From Paracoccaceae bacterium (GTDB lineage: Bacteria; Pseudomonadota; Alphaproteobacteria; Rhodobacterales; Rhodobacteraceae), in NCBI GenBank assembly GCA_007119835.1, contig SKOX01000134.1, positions 1-12,274 of the forward strand: DNA of 12,274 nt, written 5' to 3'. A model generated the notes under the pieces. It had not been told where the DNA came from, ran no database searches, and was given only the letters and a program-made list of their open reading frames with translations. The position numbers were made by a program, and so were the translations under genes. Positions 1 through 5,984 of this stretch are shown here, piece by piece; positions within the stretch are counted from its first letter, which is position 1, and every line of letters starts with the position of its first letter.

Positions 1-1
1 C

Positions 2-517
2 GCCGCCGCCCTCGACCGCGGTGCGGCGGAGGCCGACGCCATCCTCACCTCGGGCGGCGCCTCGGCAGGCGACGAGGACCACGTCTCCGCCGCGCTCCGG
101 TCGCACGGCCGCCTCCAGACCTGGCGCATCGCGATCAAGCCCGGCCGGCCGCTGGCGCTCGCCACCTGGAACGGCACGCCGGTCTTCGGCCTGCCCGGCA
201 ACCCGGTCGCGGCCTTCGTCTGCACGCTCGTCTTCGCCCGCCCGGCCCTCCTCGCGCTCGCCGGCGCCCCCTGGGCCGAGCCGCGCCGCCTCATGCTGCC
301 CGCCGCCTTCGCAAAGCAGAAGAAGCCCGGCCGCCGCGAATACCTCCGCGCCCGCCTCACCCCGGAGGGCGCGGTCGAGACCTTCCGCTCCGAAGGCTCC
401 GGCCGCGTCTCCGGCCTCGCATGGGCCGACGGCCTCGTCGAACTTCCCGACCCCGCCGCCACCATCGCCCCCGGCGACCCGGTGCGCTACCTCCCCTTCG
501 CCGCCTTCGGCCTGTGA
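2..517 (+). CDS. moeA: Molybdopterin molybdotransferase MoeA, C-terminal part (5' end outside the window)
   Basis: MoeA inserts molybdate into adenylylated molybdopterin in the last step of molybdenum cofactor synthesis, in the cytoplasm. The visible 171 residues cover the end of the MoCF_biosynth domain and domain IV. The stretch ILTSGGASAGDEDHV is the family's conserved glycine-rich/acidic motif, followed by IAIKPGRPLALA and then GTPVFGLPGNPVAAFV, the hallmark of MoeA cofactor binding. The rest, with LPAAFAKQKKPGRREYLRARL and a short beta-rich tail, matches MoeA_C. A whole MoeA is about 400 residues, so more than half lies upstream of base 1. The frame is open from base 2 to a TGA at 515-517, which overlaps the GTG start of the following transporter gene. 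Identification is from motifs and is firm. Confidence 0.93.
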   Translation, partial: AAALDRGAAEADAILTSGGASAGDEDHVSAALRSHGRLQTWRIAIKPGRPLALATWNGTPVFGLPGNPVAAFVCTLVFARPALLALAGAPWAEPRRLMLPAAFAKQKKPGRREYLRARLTPEGAVETFRSEGSGRVSGLAWADGLVELPDPAATIAPGDPVRYLPFAAFGL

Positions 518-1686
518 GGCCTGTCGCCGGGCCGCCGGCCCTGCACACGTCGCTCTTCTACGCCGCCTTCTTCCTGGCGGTGGGCGCCCACCTGCCGTTC
601 TGGCCGCTCTGGCTCGCGGACTGGGGCCTCTCGGCCGGCGAGATCGGCCTCTACACCGCGCTCGGCACCGCGACCCGCGTCGTCGCCGGCCTCGCCATCC
701 CCGCCGTCGCCGACCGGCTCGACGCCCGCCGCGCCACCCTCGTCGCTTCCGCGATCTTCGGCGCGGTCGTCGTGCTCGCCCACCTCGGCATCGAGACCCG
801 CCCGCTCCTGATCGCCGCCACGATCGCCGCCGGCGCCGCCATCGCCGGCATCGGCCCGATCGGCGAGGCGCTCGGCCTCGCCGCCTCCCGCGCCCACGGT
901 TTTTCCTACGCCCGCGCCCGCGCGGTCGGCTCGGCAGGCTTCCTCGCGGCAAACCTCGCGGTCGGCGCGCTGATCCCGGTCCTCGACATCGACTTCGTCC
1001 TCCTCTGGATCGTCGCCTGCCTCGTCGCCGTCGCGCTGCTCGCGCCCGGCCACCCGGGCGGCCGGCGCGTCCAGGGGCAGAGCCCGCCCGACATGCGCGA
1101 GATCGGCCGCCTGCTGACCCGCGCGCCCTTTGCCTTCTTCGTCGCCGCCGTCGCCCTCCTCCAGGCGAGCCACGCCGTCTTCTACGCCTACGGCTCAGTC
1201 CACTGGCGCGCCCTCGGCCTCGGCGAGGGCGAGATCGGCGCGCTCTGGGCCGTCGGCGTCGCGGCCGAGATCGGCTTCCTCGTGACCTTCGGCACCGCCC
1301 TCGTCGCCCGCCTCGGCCCGGTCCGCTCCCTCTGGCTGAGCGGCATCGCCGGCCTCGTGCGTTGGGGCGCCATGACCCTCGATCCGACCGGCTGGGCGCT
1401 GGTGCCGCTCCAGGCGCTCCACGCCGTCACCTTCGCGGTCGCCCACCTCGGCGCCATGGCCTTCGTCGCGATCGCGGTGCCGGCCCGCTACGGCGCCTCG
1501 GCCCAGGGGGCGCTCTCGGCGGTGGCGGGCGGCCTCGCCCTCGCCCTCGGCATGGCCCTCGCCGCGGCGCTCTACCCGACGCTCGGCGGCGGCACCTACG
1601 CAATCGGCGCGGTCTTCTCGCTCCTCGGCATCGCGGCTGCCCTCCTGCTCGGCCGCCGCTGGAATGGCGAGCGCCTCCCGGGCTGA
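514..1686 (+). CDS. MFS transporter (HcaT / MFS_1-like type)
   Basis: A hydrophobic protein of 390 residues with about 12 predicted membrane segments, the normal size for a major facilitator superfamily permease in the inner membrane. The N-terminus (LHTSLFYAAFFLAVGAHLPF, then WLADWGLSAGEIGLYTALGT) resembles the 3-phenylpropionate transporter (HcaT)/LacY-like branch, in which a short first helix is followed by a W-x-x-x-x-G-L-S-x-x-x-I-G signature. ADRLDARR at the loop between helices 2 and 3 is the degenerate MFS motif A. The chosen start is GTG at 514, whose last two bases are the first two of the moeA stop (GTGA), suggesting translational coupling. The only other upstream start in frame, ATG 421, would read through moeA in a different frame. 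The substrate is unknown; no nearby gene indicates an aromatic acid pathway. Confidence 0.85.
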   Translation: MRPVAGPPALHTSLFYAAFFLAVGAHLPFWPLWLADWGLSAGEIGLYTALGTATRVVAGLAIPAVADRLDARRATLVASAIFGAVVVLAHLGIETRPLLIAATIAAGAAIAGIGPIGEALGLAASRAHGFSYARARAVGSAGFLAANLAVGALIPVLDIDFVLLWIVACLVAVALLAPGHPGGRRVQGQSPPDMREIGRLLTRAPFAFFVAAVALLQASHAVFYAYGSVHWRALGLGEGEIGALWAVGVAAEIGFLVTFGTALVARLGPVRSLWLSGIAGLVRWGAMTLDPTGWALVPLQALHAVTFAVAHLGAMAFVAIAVPARYGASAQGALSAVAGGLALALGMALAAALYPTLGGGTYAIGAVFSLLGIAAALLLGRRWNGERLPG

Positions 1687-1791
1687 TCCGCTGCGAAGGC
1701 TTCGTACCATGACCGTCAACCGGTCTTCGATCGCGGCCAACCCGCGGCTATAGACAACACCGGACGGGAACGAGACAGGTCAGGCAACCGG

Positions 1792-2481
1792 ATGCGCGTG
1801 GACGAATGCGGGGCGGACCTGTCAGGCTGGAGCGGCGCCGCCAGGCCGCAGCGCGTCGTGCTCGACGGTTTCTACGCGCGGCTGGAGCCCCTGGATCCGG
1901 CCCGACATGCGCGCGACCTCTTCCGCGCCGCACGGGCGGAAGGGGCCGAGGCGCGACACCGCTACCTGTTCGATGCCGTTCCCGCCGACGAGGAGAGCTT
2001 CACACGATGGGCGGAGGGCGCCGCCGCGTCGGACGATCCGCTGGTCTTCGCCGTGATCGACAAGGCGACGGGGCGTGCGGAAGGGCGTCAGGCGCTGATG
2101 CGGATCGATCCGAAGCACGGCGTGGTCGAGATCGGCAGCATCCTCTGGGGGCCGGCGATCGCCAGGACCCGGGTGGCGACCGAGGCGCTGCACCTCGCTG
2201 CCGCCCACGTCTTCGACACGCTCGGCTATCGGCGGTTCGAATGGAAGTGCGACGACCGCAACGTGCCGTCCAAGAAGGCGGCGGCGCGGTTTGGCTTCAC
2301 CTTCGAGGGAGTGTTCCGCTGCCACATGATCGTGAAGGGCGAGAACCGCGACACCGCCTGGTTCTCGATCGTCCGACCCGAATGGCCGAAGCTCTCGGCG
2401 GCATTCACCGCCGGGCTCGACCCATCGAACTTCGATGCCGCGGGTCGGCAGGTGCGGCGGCTGGCGGAATTCCGGAGCTGA
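1792..2481 (+). CDS. GNAT-family N-acetyltransferase, RimJ/RimL type
   Basis: A soluble protein of 229 residues that should transfer an acetyl group from acetyl-CoA to an amine. After a 25-residue lead comes an Acetyltransf_3-like domain: DGFYARLEPLDPARHARDLF is the usual first strand and helix. VEIGSILWGPAIARTRVATE holds the acetyl-CoA loop in the degenerate form seen in COG1670 proteins. FEWKCDDRNVPSKKAAARFG followed by FTFEGVFRCHMIVKGENRDT is the classic C-terminal signature of this group. The ATG at 1792 has only a weak purine-rich region (about 1766-1783) in front, and a TATAGA box lies at 1749-1754. It is 105 bp after the MFS gene on the same strand and could be read with it. The substrate (protein N-terminus, antibiotic or small amine) cannot be told from sequence. 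Confidence 0.88.
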   Translation: MRVDECGADLSGWSGAARPQRVVLDGFYARLEPLDPARHARDLFRAARAEGAEARHRYLFDAVPADEESFTRWAEGAAASDDPLVFAVIDKATGRAEGRQALMRIDPKHGVVEIGSILWGPAIARTRVATEALHLAAAHVFDTLGYRRFEWKCDDRNVPSKKAAARFGFTFEGVFRCHMIVKGENRDTAWFSIVRPEWPKLSAAFTAGLDPSNFDAAGRQVRRLAEFRS

Positions 2482-2553
2482 CGATGGCGGCAACGACGTC
2501 GGACACGCGGGGCCACCATCCGGCGCATGCCTCGATCGAACCGCTATGAGGTA

Positions 2554-2578
2554 CTGCCGGCAGAGAGTCCTGCCGGCA
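2554..2578. repeat. Paired TGCCGGCA palindromes forming a hairpin
   Basis: Two copies of the self-complementary octamer TGCCGGCA (2555-2562 and 2571-2578) are separated by eight bases, so the transcript of either strand can fold an 8-bp stem with an 8-base loop. It lies 73 bases after the acetyltransferase stop, in the gap between two convergent genes. There is no T-run on either side, so it is not a standard intrinsic terminator. It may be a 3' stabilising hairpin or a weak bidirectional terminator. Confidence 0.45.
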
Positions 2579-2746
2579 ACACGCTGCTCGGGCGGCTTGC
2601 CGAAGGCCGATAAAGTCATCGACCATGCAGACCGTAACCGTCTTGGGTCGACGCGGGGCGGGCGCCACGCCAAGCGCCGAAAGCGCGACTTGCCCGTCCC
2701 GACCCCCGGCCTCAGGCGCGCGCGGCGTGTGCGCCTGCAACTTGCA

Positions 2747-3343
2747 TCAGGGTCCTGCCGGCGCGTCCTCGCGGGCCGTGGCTTCGCCGCCGGCGCGCGG
2801 GTGCTGGCCTTCCTCGATCTCCTCCACGACCTTCGCGATGAAGGCCGGGATGTCGTCGGGCTTGCGCGACGTGACGATGCCGTTGTCGACGACGACCTCG
2901 GCATCCTGCCAGTGGCCGCCGGCGTTCTTCATGTCTGTCGTGATCGAGTGATACGACGTGACGTCGCGCCCCTTCACCGCGCCCGCCTCGATCAGCAGCC
3001 ACGGACCGTGGCAGATCGCGGCGACGGTCTTGCCGCCGTCGACGAAGGCCTTCACGAAGGCGACCGCCTCGGGGTTCGCCCTCAGGATATCGGGGTTGAT
3101 CTGGCCGCCCGGCAGCACGAGGGCGTCGTAGTCCTGCGGCGAGGCGGTCGACAGCGTCCGGTCCACGGGCACCGCGTCGCCCCAGTCGGTCTTGTCCCAG
3201 CTCTTGATCTCGCCGTCCTCGGGCGAGATGACGTGGACCTCGGCCCCCTTGGCGCGGAGCTGCTCGAGCGGCTGGCGCAGCTCGGAGCGCTCGTAGCCGT
3301 GGGTGGCGAGAATCGCGATCTTGGCATCGGCGATCTTCGGCAT
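2747..3343 (-). CDS. DJ-1/PfpI family protein (protease I / glyoxalase-III-like)
   Basis: A soluble protein of 198 residues with a class I glutamine amidotransferase-like fold. The nucleophile elbow is AAICHGPWLL with Cys111 and His112. Glu18 in THGYERSEL is the conserved acidic residue next to the cysteine, and DYDALVLPGGQINPD is the conserved loop. The stretch from KGRDVTSYHSITTDMKNAGG to WQDAEVVVDNGIVTSRKPDD is typical of the PfpI/YhbO group. Relatives have been reported as proteases, chaperones, or protein/methylglyoxal deglycases, so the exact activity is open. The start ATG (3341-3343) is preceded by GAGGAGA at good spacing. The extra C-terminal tail after residue about 180 is charged and probably disordered. 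It converges with the acetyltransferase gene and shares no obvious operon with rpmJ, which ends at its own terminator. Confidence 0.9.
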   Translation of the reverse strand: MPKIADAKIAILATHGYERSELRQPLEQLRAKGAEVHVISPEDGEIKSWDKTDWGDAVPVDRTLSTASPQDYDALVLPGGQINPDILRANPEAVAFVKAFVDGGKTVAAICHGPWLLIEAGAVKGRDVTSYHSITTDMKNAGGHWQDAEVVVDNGIVTSRKPDDIPAFIAKVVEEIEEGQHPRAGGEATAREDAPAGP

Positions 3344-3563
3344 GATGTCTCCTCGGGATGTCGGGAAGTGGGAATGTCGCGGCGGCGCGCCGCTCGCGCC
3401 GACCTACCGCCCCAACGCCGCTTGCCCGTGCCCGTTCCGCGACAGAGCGCCCTTCGCGGCGCGGCGCCCCGCCCGCCGGGCCATGCCTTCGCCGGCGCCG
3501 TCCAAGGCCGCGCTGGGATGATAGTCCGCGCCGGCACGAGCACAGCGGTCAGGCCCGGAAAGC

Positions 3564-3586
3564 AAAAAGCCCCGCCGAAGCGGGGC
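3564..3586 (-). terminator. Rho-independent terminator of rpmJ
   Basis: Read on the minus strand, GCCCCGC and GCGGGGC form a perfect 7-bp GC stem (3586-3580 and 3575-3569) closed by a four-base TTCG loop. Five T residues (3568-3564) follow directly. It begins 27 bases after the rpmJ stop. The stable UUCG tetraloop and the U-run make this a textbook intrinsic terminator. Confidence 0.92.
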
Positions 3587-3612
3587 CTTCACATCGCACC
3601 GTCGCGGCGGCC

Positions 3613-3738
3613 TCAGCCCTGCCGCGCCTTGAACCGGCGCTGGGTCTTGTTGATGACGTAGACCCGTCCCTTGCGGCGCACGACCCGGCAGTCGCGGTGG
3701 CGCGCCTTGAGGGAGCGAAGCGAATTGGCAACCTTCAT
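3613..3738 (-). CDS. rpmJ: 50S ribosomal protein L36, zinc-free form
   Basis: A basic protein of 41 residues running from [16 protein letters not shown] to [13 protein letters not shown], a near-canonical alphaproteobacterial L36. It sits in the large ribosomal subunit, where L36 stabilises 23S rRNA folding near helices 89/91/97. Only one cysteine is present (RDCRVV), so the four-ligand zinc motif of the C+ form (CxxC...C...H) is absent. This is the C- (YkgO-like, longer) paralogue type, normal as the only L36 in this class. The ATG at 3736-3738 is preceded by AGGAGAG. It lies 76 bp downstream of tRNA-Val on the same strand, with no convincing terminator between them, and ends at a strong terminator. 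It may therefore be transcribed from the tRNA promoter. Confidence 0.96.
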   Translation of the reverse strand: MKVANSLRSLKARHRDCRVVRRKGRVYVINKTQRRFKARQG

Positions 3739-3814
3739 GGCCTCTCTCCTCTATCTCGCGCGCGGCCGCGGCCGGCGCCTGGTTTCGATCGGTCCCCTCC
3801 GGGAGAGGGGGGAA

Positions 3815-3889
3815 TGGTGGGCGTACCTGGGATCGAACCAGGGACCCCTTCGATGTCAACGAAGTGCTCTCCCGCTGAGCTATACGCCC
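3815..3889 (-). tRNA. tRNA-Val, anticodon GAC
   Basis: A 75-base gene including an encoded CCA end (3817-3815). The acceptor arms GGGCGTA (3889-3883) and TACGCCC (3825-3819) pair perfectly with A as discriminator. The D arm reads GCTCAGCGGGAGAGC. The anticodon stem CTTCG/CGAAG encloses the loop TTGACAT with GAC at positions 34-36. The T arm CCTGGTTCGATCCCAGG contains the invariant GTTCGAT. GAC reads GTC and GTT valine codons; GTC is abundant in this GC-rich genome. After the CCA there is a 6-bp hairpin (3810-3794, CCCCTC/GAGGGG) without a T-run, possibly a processing or weak termination element. Confidence 0.98.
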
Positions 3890-3924
3890 CAGATGCCCGG
3901 CGGGCTTCCTGCCGGGCCGCGCCG

Positions 3925-3953
3925 TCTATATGGGGAGGCGGCGCGGCGTTCAA
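3925..3953 (-). promoter_or_regulatory. Sigma70-type promoter of tRNA-Val (and probably rpmJ)
   Basis: On the minus strand TTGAAC (3953-3948) and TATAGA (3930-3925) are separated by exactly 17 bases, close to the housekeeping consensus. Transcription would start near 3918, giving a leader of about 28 nt before the tRNA. The leader carries a GCCCGGC/GCCGGGC inverted repeat (3895-3901 and 3911-3917) that could form a hairpin at the RNase P cleavage side. The GC-rich sequence between the -10 box and the start point resembles the discriminators seen at stable-RNA promoters. Confidence 0.8.
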
Positions 3954-3983
3954 GACCTTTTCCGCTCGTCCCGCGTTGCCCTA

Positions 3984-3989
3984 TATAGA
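3984..3989 (+). promoter_or_regulatory. Possible -10 element of the N-formylglutamate amidohydrolase-like gene
   Basis: TATAGA at 3984-3989, inside CTATATAGAT, matches the -10 box of the divergent tRNA promoter in a very GC-rich stretch. No good -35 element is seen 16-18 bases upstream. A start about seven bases downstream would lie near 3996, only a few bases before the ATG at 4001, which would make the message nearly leaderless. Confidence 0.4.
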
Positions 3990-4000
3990 TCTTGCGCACC

Positions 4001-4876
4001 ATGCGAGCCCCGAGGATGAGCGACCCCGTCTACCGGCTGCGACTGCCCGAAGTTCCGGCCTCTTCGGCCGTTTTCAGCTCACCTCACAGCGGCGCCGAGT
4101 ATCCGCCGAGCTTCCTCGCGCGCTCACGGCTGAACCGGCTGCAGATCCGTTCCTCCGAGGACGCCTTTGTCGATGAGCTCTTCGCGTCGGCCCCCGGAGC
4201 CGGCGCGCCGCTCCTCGCCGCCCGCGTGCCGCGGGCCTGCGTCGACCTCAACCGGGCGCCCGACGAGCTTGACCCCGCGCTGATCGTCGGCGCCTCGCGC
4301 CGGGCGGTCAACCCGCGTATCGCGGCGGGCCTCGGTGTCATCCCCCGCGTCGTCGCCGAGGGCAGGGCGATCATCGACGGCAAGCTGCCGCTGGCCGAGG
4401 CCGAGCGGCGGATCGCGTCCTTCTATTGGCCCTACCACAGGCGTCTGCGCCGGCTGATCGAGGACCAGAAGGCGCTCTTCGGCCAGGCGGTCCTCTTCGA
4501 TTGCCACTCCATGCCTCACGACGCCCTCTCTTCGGCGCCAAGCGTCTGGGGCCGGCGGCCGAACGTCATCCTCGGCGACCGCTTCGGCGCGTCTTGCGAC
4601 CGCTGGCTGATCGAGGCCGCCACCGACGCCTTCCGCTTGGCGGGCTTCGTCGTCGCCCGCAACGCCCCCTTCGCCGGGGGCTACATCACCCAGAACTACG
4701 GGCGCCCGAGCGCCGGCGTCCACGCCCTGCAGATCGAGATCGACCGCAGCCTCTACATGGACGAGGTCCGCGTCGAGCGCCTCGCTGGCTTCGAGGAGAT
4801 CCGCGCCCGGCTCGTCCAGGTCGTCGGCGAGCTTGCCCACCTGGCAGGGCCGGCCCTCCCTATGGCGGCCGAATAG
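4001..4876 (+). CDS. N-formylglutamate amidohydrolase family protein
   Basis: A soluble protein of 291 residues of the FGase family (PF05013, COG3931 branch). Members hydrolyse N-formyl-L-glutamate to glutamate and formate at a metal centre. Visible signatures are VFSSPHSGAEYPP (about residues 24-36, with the probable metal-binding His29 and Glu33), RVPRACVDLNRAPDELDP, FDCHSMPHD, and GGYITQNYGRPSAGVHALQ followed by QIEIDRSLYMDE. The start is uncertain. ATG 4001 is used here; ATG 4016 is also possible but has AGG directly against it, and TTG 3992 is less likely. None has a well-spaced Shine-Dalgarno sequence. No other hut genes are nearby, so a role in histidine breakdown is not supported by context; related stand-alone proteins are of uncertain substrate. 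Confidence 0.87.
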   Translation: MRAPRMSDPVYRLRLPEVPASSAVFSSPHSGAEYPPSFLARSRLNRLQIRSSEDAFVDELFASAPGAGAPLLAARVPRACVDLNRAPDELDPALIVGASRRAVNPRIAAGLGVIPRVVAEGRAIIDGKLPLAEAERRIASFYWPYHRRLRRLIEDQKALFGQAVLFDCHSMPHDALSSAPSVWGRRPNVILGDRFGASCDRWLIEAATDAFRLAGFVVARNAPFAGGYITQNYGRPSAGVHALQIEIDRSLYMDEVRVERLAGFEEIRARLVQVVGELAHLAGPALPMAAE

Positions 4877-4884
4877 ATCAAGGC

Positions 4885-4916
4885 AAAAAAAAAGGGCCGT
4901 GCACGAGGCACGGCCC
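4885..4916 (-). terminator. Rho-independent terminator of the small RNA
   Basis: On the minus strand a perfect 9-bp stem, GGGCCGTGC (4916-4908) with GCACGGCCC (4902-4894), closes a five-base loop and is followed by nine T residues (4893-4885). The T-run is only on the minus-strand side, so it ends leftward transcription. On the plus strand the same hairpin follows the amidohydrolase stop by 17 bases but lacks a U-run. Confidence 0.92.
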
Positions 4917-4967
4917 AAGTCTAGGGAGGAAACGCCCGTAGGGCGCGTATGATGCAACGCATCACGC
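4885..4967 (-). ncRNA. Candidate trans-acting small RNA with an anti-Shine-Dalgarno segment
   Basis: The predicted transcript is about 83 nt, from near 4967 to the end of the T-run. It folds as three hairpins. The first pairs GCGU/ACGC and GAUGC/GCAUC, with a GUU loop and a two-base bulge (4967-4945). The second is GCCC-UAC-GGGC (4944-4934). The third is the terminator. Between the last two is an unpaired stretch, 4932-4917, starting UUUCCUCCC, which contains the CCUCC core of the 16S rRNA anti-Shine-Dalgarno sequence. Such loops are a feature of alphaproteobacterial Hfq-associated small RNAs (the alpha-r14/cuckoo and CCUCCUCCC-motif groups); assignment to one of them is not possible here. 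Promoter, hairpins and terminator are all in place, and no protein gene explains them. Confidence 0.72.
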
Positions 4968-4972
4968 CTCTT

Positions 4973-5000
4973 ATGTTATGACGCAATGCAGCATAGTCAA
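4973..5000 (-). promoter_or_regulatory. Promoter of the candidate small RNA
   Basis: On the minus strand TTGACT (5000-4995) and TAACAT (4978-4973) are 16 bases apart. The AT-rich segment around the -10 box stands out against the GC-rich surroundings. Transcription would start around 4967-4966, just at the first base of the 5' hairpin, which supports the assignment. Confidence 0.65.
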
Positions 5001-5053
5001 CGCCGCCCAGCAAGATTTCCCGCTGCCAGGGGCCGAAATCGGAATTTTGCCCG

Positions 5054-5079
5054 AAAAAAAGGCACTATTTGCAGAGTGC
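5054..5079 (-). terminator. Intrinsic terminator downstream of pyrF
   Basis: On the minus strand GCACT (5079-5075) and AGTGC (5066-5062) form a short stem with an eight-base loop, followed by C and seven T residues (5060-5054). It is 173 bases after the pyrF stop. The stem is short, so termination may be partial. It would insulate the small RNA promoter at 4973-5000 from pyrF transcription, or end an unrecognised transcript starting between 5090 and 5250. Confidence 0.6.
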
Positions 5080-5251
5080 GCGTCACTGAGGCGAAATTGG
5101 GCGAAACGGGACGCTGCAAACGGGTGGCATTGTCTACCACTTTGCCACAGGCCGGCGAATCTTCGGGCGATGAGACACCGGCTTCCGCCGACACCCGTCC
5201 GCGATGGCTGATGTTGCGCTGCGAGAGAAGCGTCGAGGCGCTGCCCTTGCC

Positions 5252-5938
5252 TCAGCCGAGTTCGGCCAGTACGGCGCGTGCGGCGGCACCGGGATCGGGG
5301 GCGGCGATGATCGGCCGGGCGACGACGACATGATCGGCCCCCGCGGCAATAGCCTCCCGCGGCGTCGCCGTACGCTTCTGGTCGTGGGCCGCGGCTCCAG
5401 CGGGTCGGACGCCCGGGGTCACGATCAGCCTCCCGGCGGCCTCGGGCAGCGCCCGAATCGCCGCGGCCTCGAGCGGGCTCGCGATCACCCCGTCCGCCCC
5501 TGCAGCGAAGGCCCGCCGCGCGCGCTCCACAGCGAGATCGCCGAGCGCGCCCGGCACGATCAGCGCCGAATCGAGATCGGCACGGTCGAGCGAGGTCAGG
5601 ATCGTCACCGCCAGGATCCGGGTCTCGGCGCGCCCGCGGCCCGCAACCGCGGCGCGTACGACGTAGGGGTCGCCGTGCACGGTGAGGAAGTCGAGGCCGA
5701 ACCGAGCGAGCCCGCTGACCGCCGCCTCGACCGTCGCGGGGATGTCGAACAGCTTCATGTCGAGGAAGACCCGAAGGCCCCGATCCTTGAGCTCCATCGC
5801 CAGCGCGAGCCCGCCCGTGGTCAGCATCCCGAGGCCGACCTTGTAGAAGCCGACCTCGGGCATCCGCTCGACGAGGGCGAGCGCGGCGGGCGGGTGCGGT
5901 ACGTCGAGGCCGACGATGAGGCGGTCGCGGGGCGTCAT
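5252..5938 (-). CDS. pyrF: Orotidine 5'-phosphate decarboxylase
   Basis: PyrF converts OMP to UMP, the last step of de novo pyrimidine synthesis, as a cytoplasmic TIM-barrel dimer. The 228-residue product has RLIVGLDVP (Asp12) and FYKVGL (Lys33). The catalytic FLDMKLFDIPATV has Asp60, Lys62 and Asp65 in the D-x-K-x-x-D arrangement. FLTVHGDP, the phosphate-binding VTPGVRP and DHVVVARPI near the C-terminus complete the barrel. All expected catalytic residues are present. ATG 5936-5938 is chosen because the family begins one strand before the first barrel Asp; the frame stays open upstream to 6043 but with unrelated, arginine-rich sequence that would overlap the gene before it. It follows the membrane protein gene by 46 bp on the same strand, so cotranscription is likely. 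Confidence 0.96.
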   Translation of the reverse strand: MTPRDRLIVGLDVPHPPAALALVERMPEVGFYKVGLGMLTTGGLALAMELKDRGLRVFLDMKLFDIPATVEAAVSGLARFGLDFLTVHGDPYVVRAAVAGRGRAETRILAVTILTSLDRADLDSALIVPGALGDLAVERARRAFAAGADGVIASPLEAAAIRALPEAAGRLIVTPGVRPAGAAAHDQKRTATPREAIAAGADHVVVARPIIAAPDPGAAARAVLAELG

Positions 5939-5984
5939 CGCGCGGCCTTGCCCGCCGCCGGCCGGCCTGTCAACACCCGTGCGC

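Noticed and set aside
21..1712. A 563-codon plus-strand frame across moeA and the MFS gene
   Set aside because: It is almost entirely Arg, Pro, Ala and Ser, typical of an off-frame reading of GC-rich genes. The true frames show family motifs.
2484..2549. A 21-codon frame starting two bases after the acetyltransferase stop
   Set aside because: It has no coding evidence beyond being open, and no known small protein matches it.
2435..3661. A 408-codon plus-strand frame opposite the PfpI-like gene
   Set aside because: It is the mirror of the real minus-strand gene, runs into the rpmJ region and has no recognisable domain.
3794..3810. CCCCTC/GAGGGG hairpin after tRNA-Val as a terminator
   Set aside because: The stem is short and no T-run follows on the minus strand, so it is not counted as an intrinsic terminator.
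5112..5155. A tRNA-like piece on the minus strand (AAAGTGGTAGACAATG resembling a D arm, flanked by GTGGCA/TGCCAC)
   Set aside because: No acceptor stem, anticodon arm or GTTCRA T-loop can be placed around it.
4978..5211. A 77-codon plus-strand frame starting MTQCSIVNAAQQD
   Set aside because: It lies over the small RNA promoter and the minus-strand terminator, has no ribosome binding site and no family resemblance.
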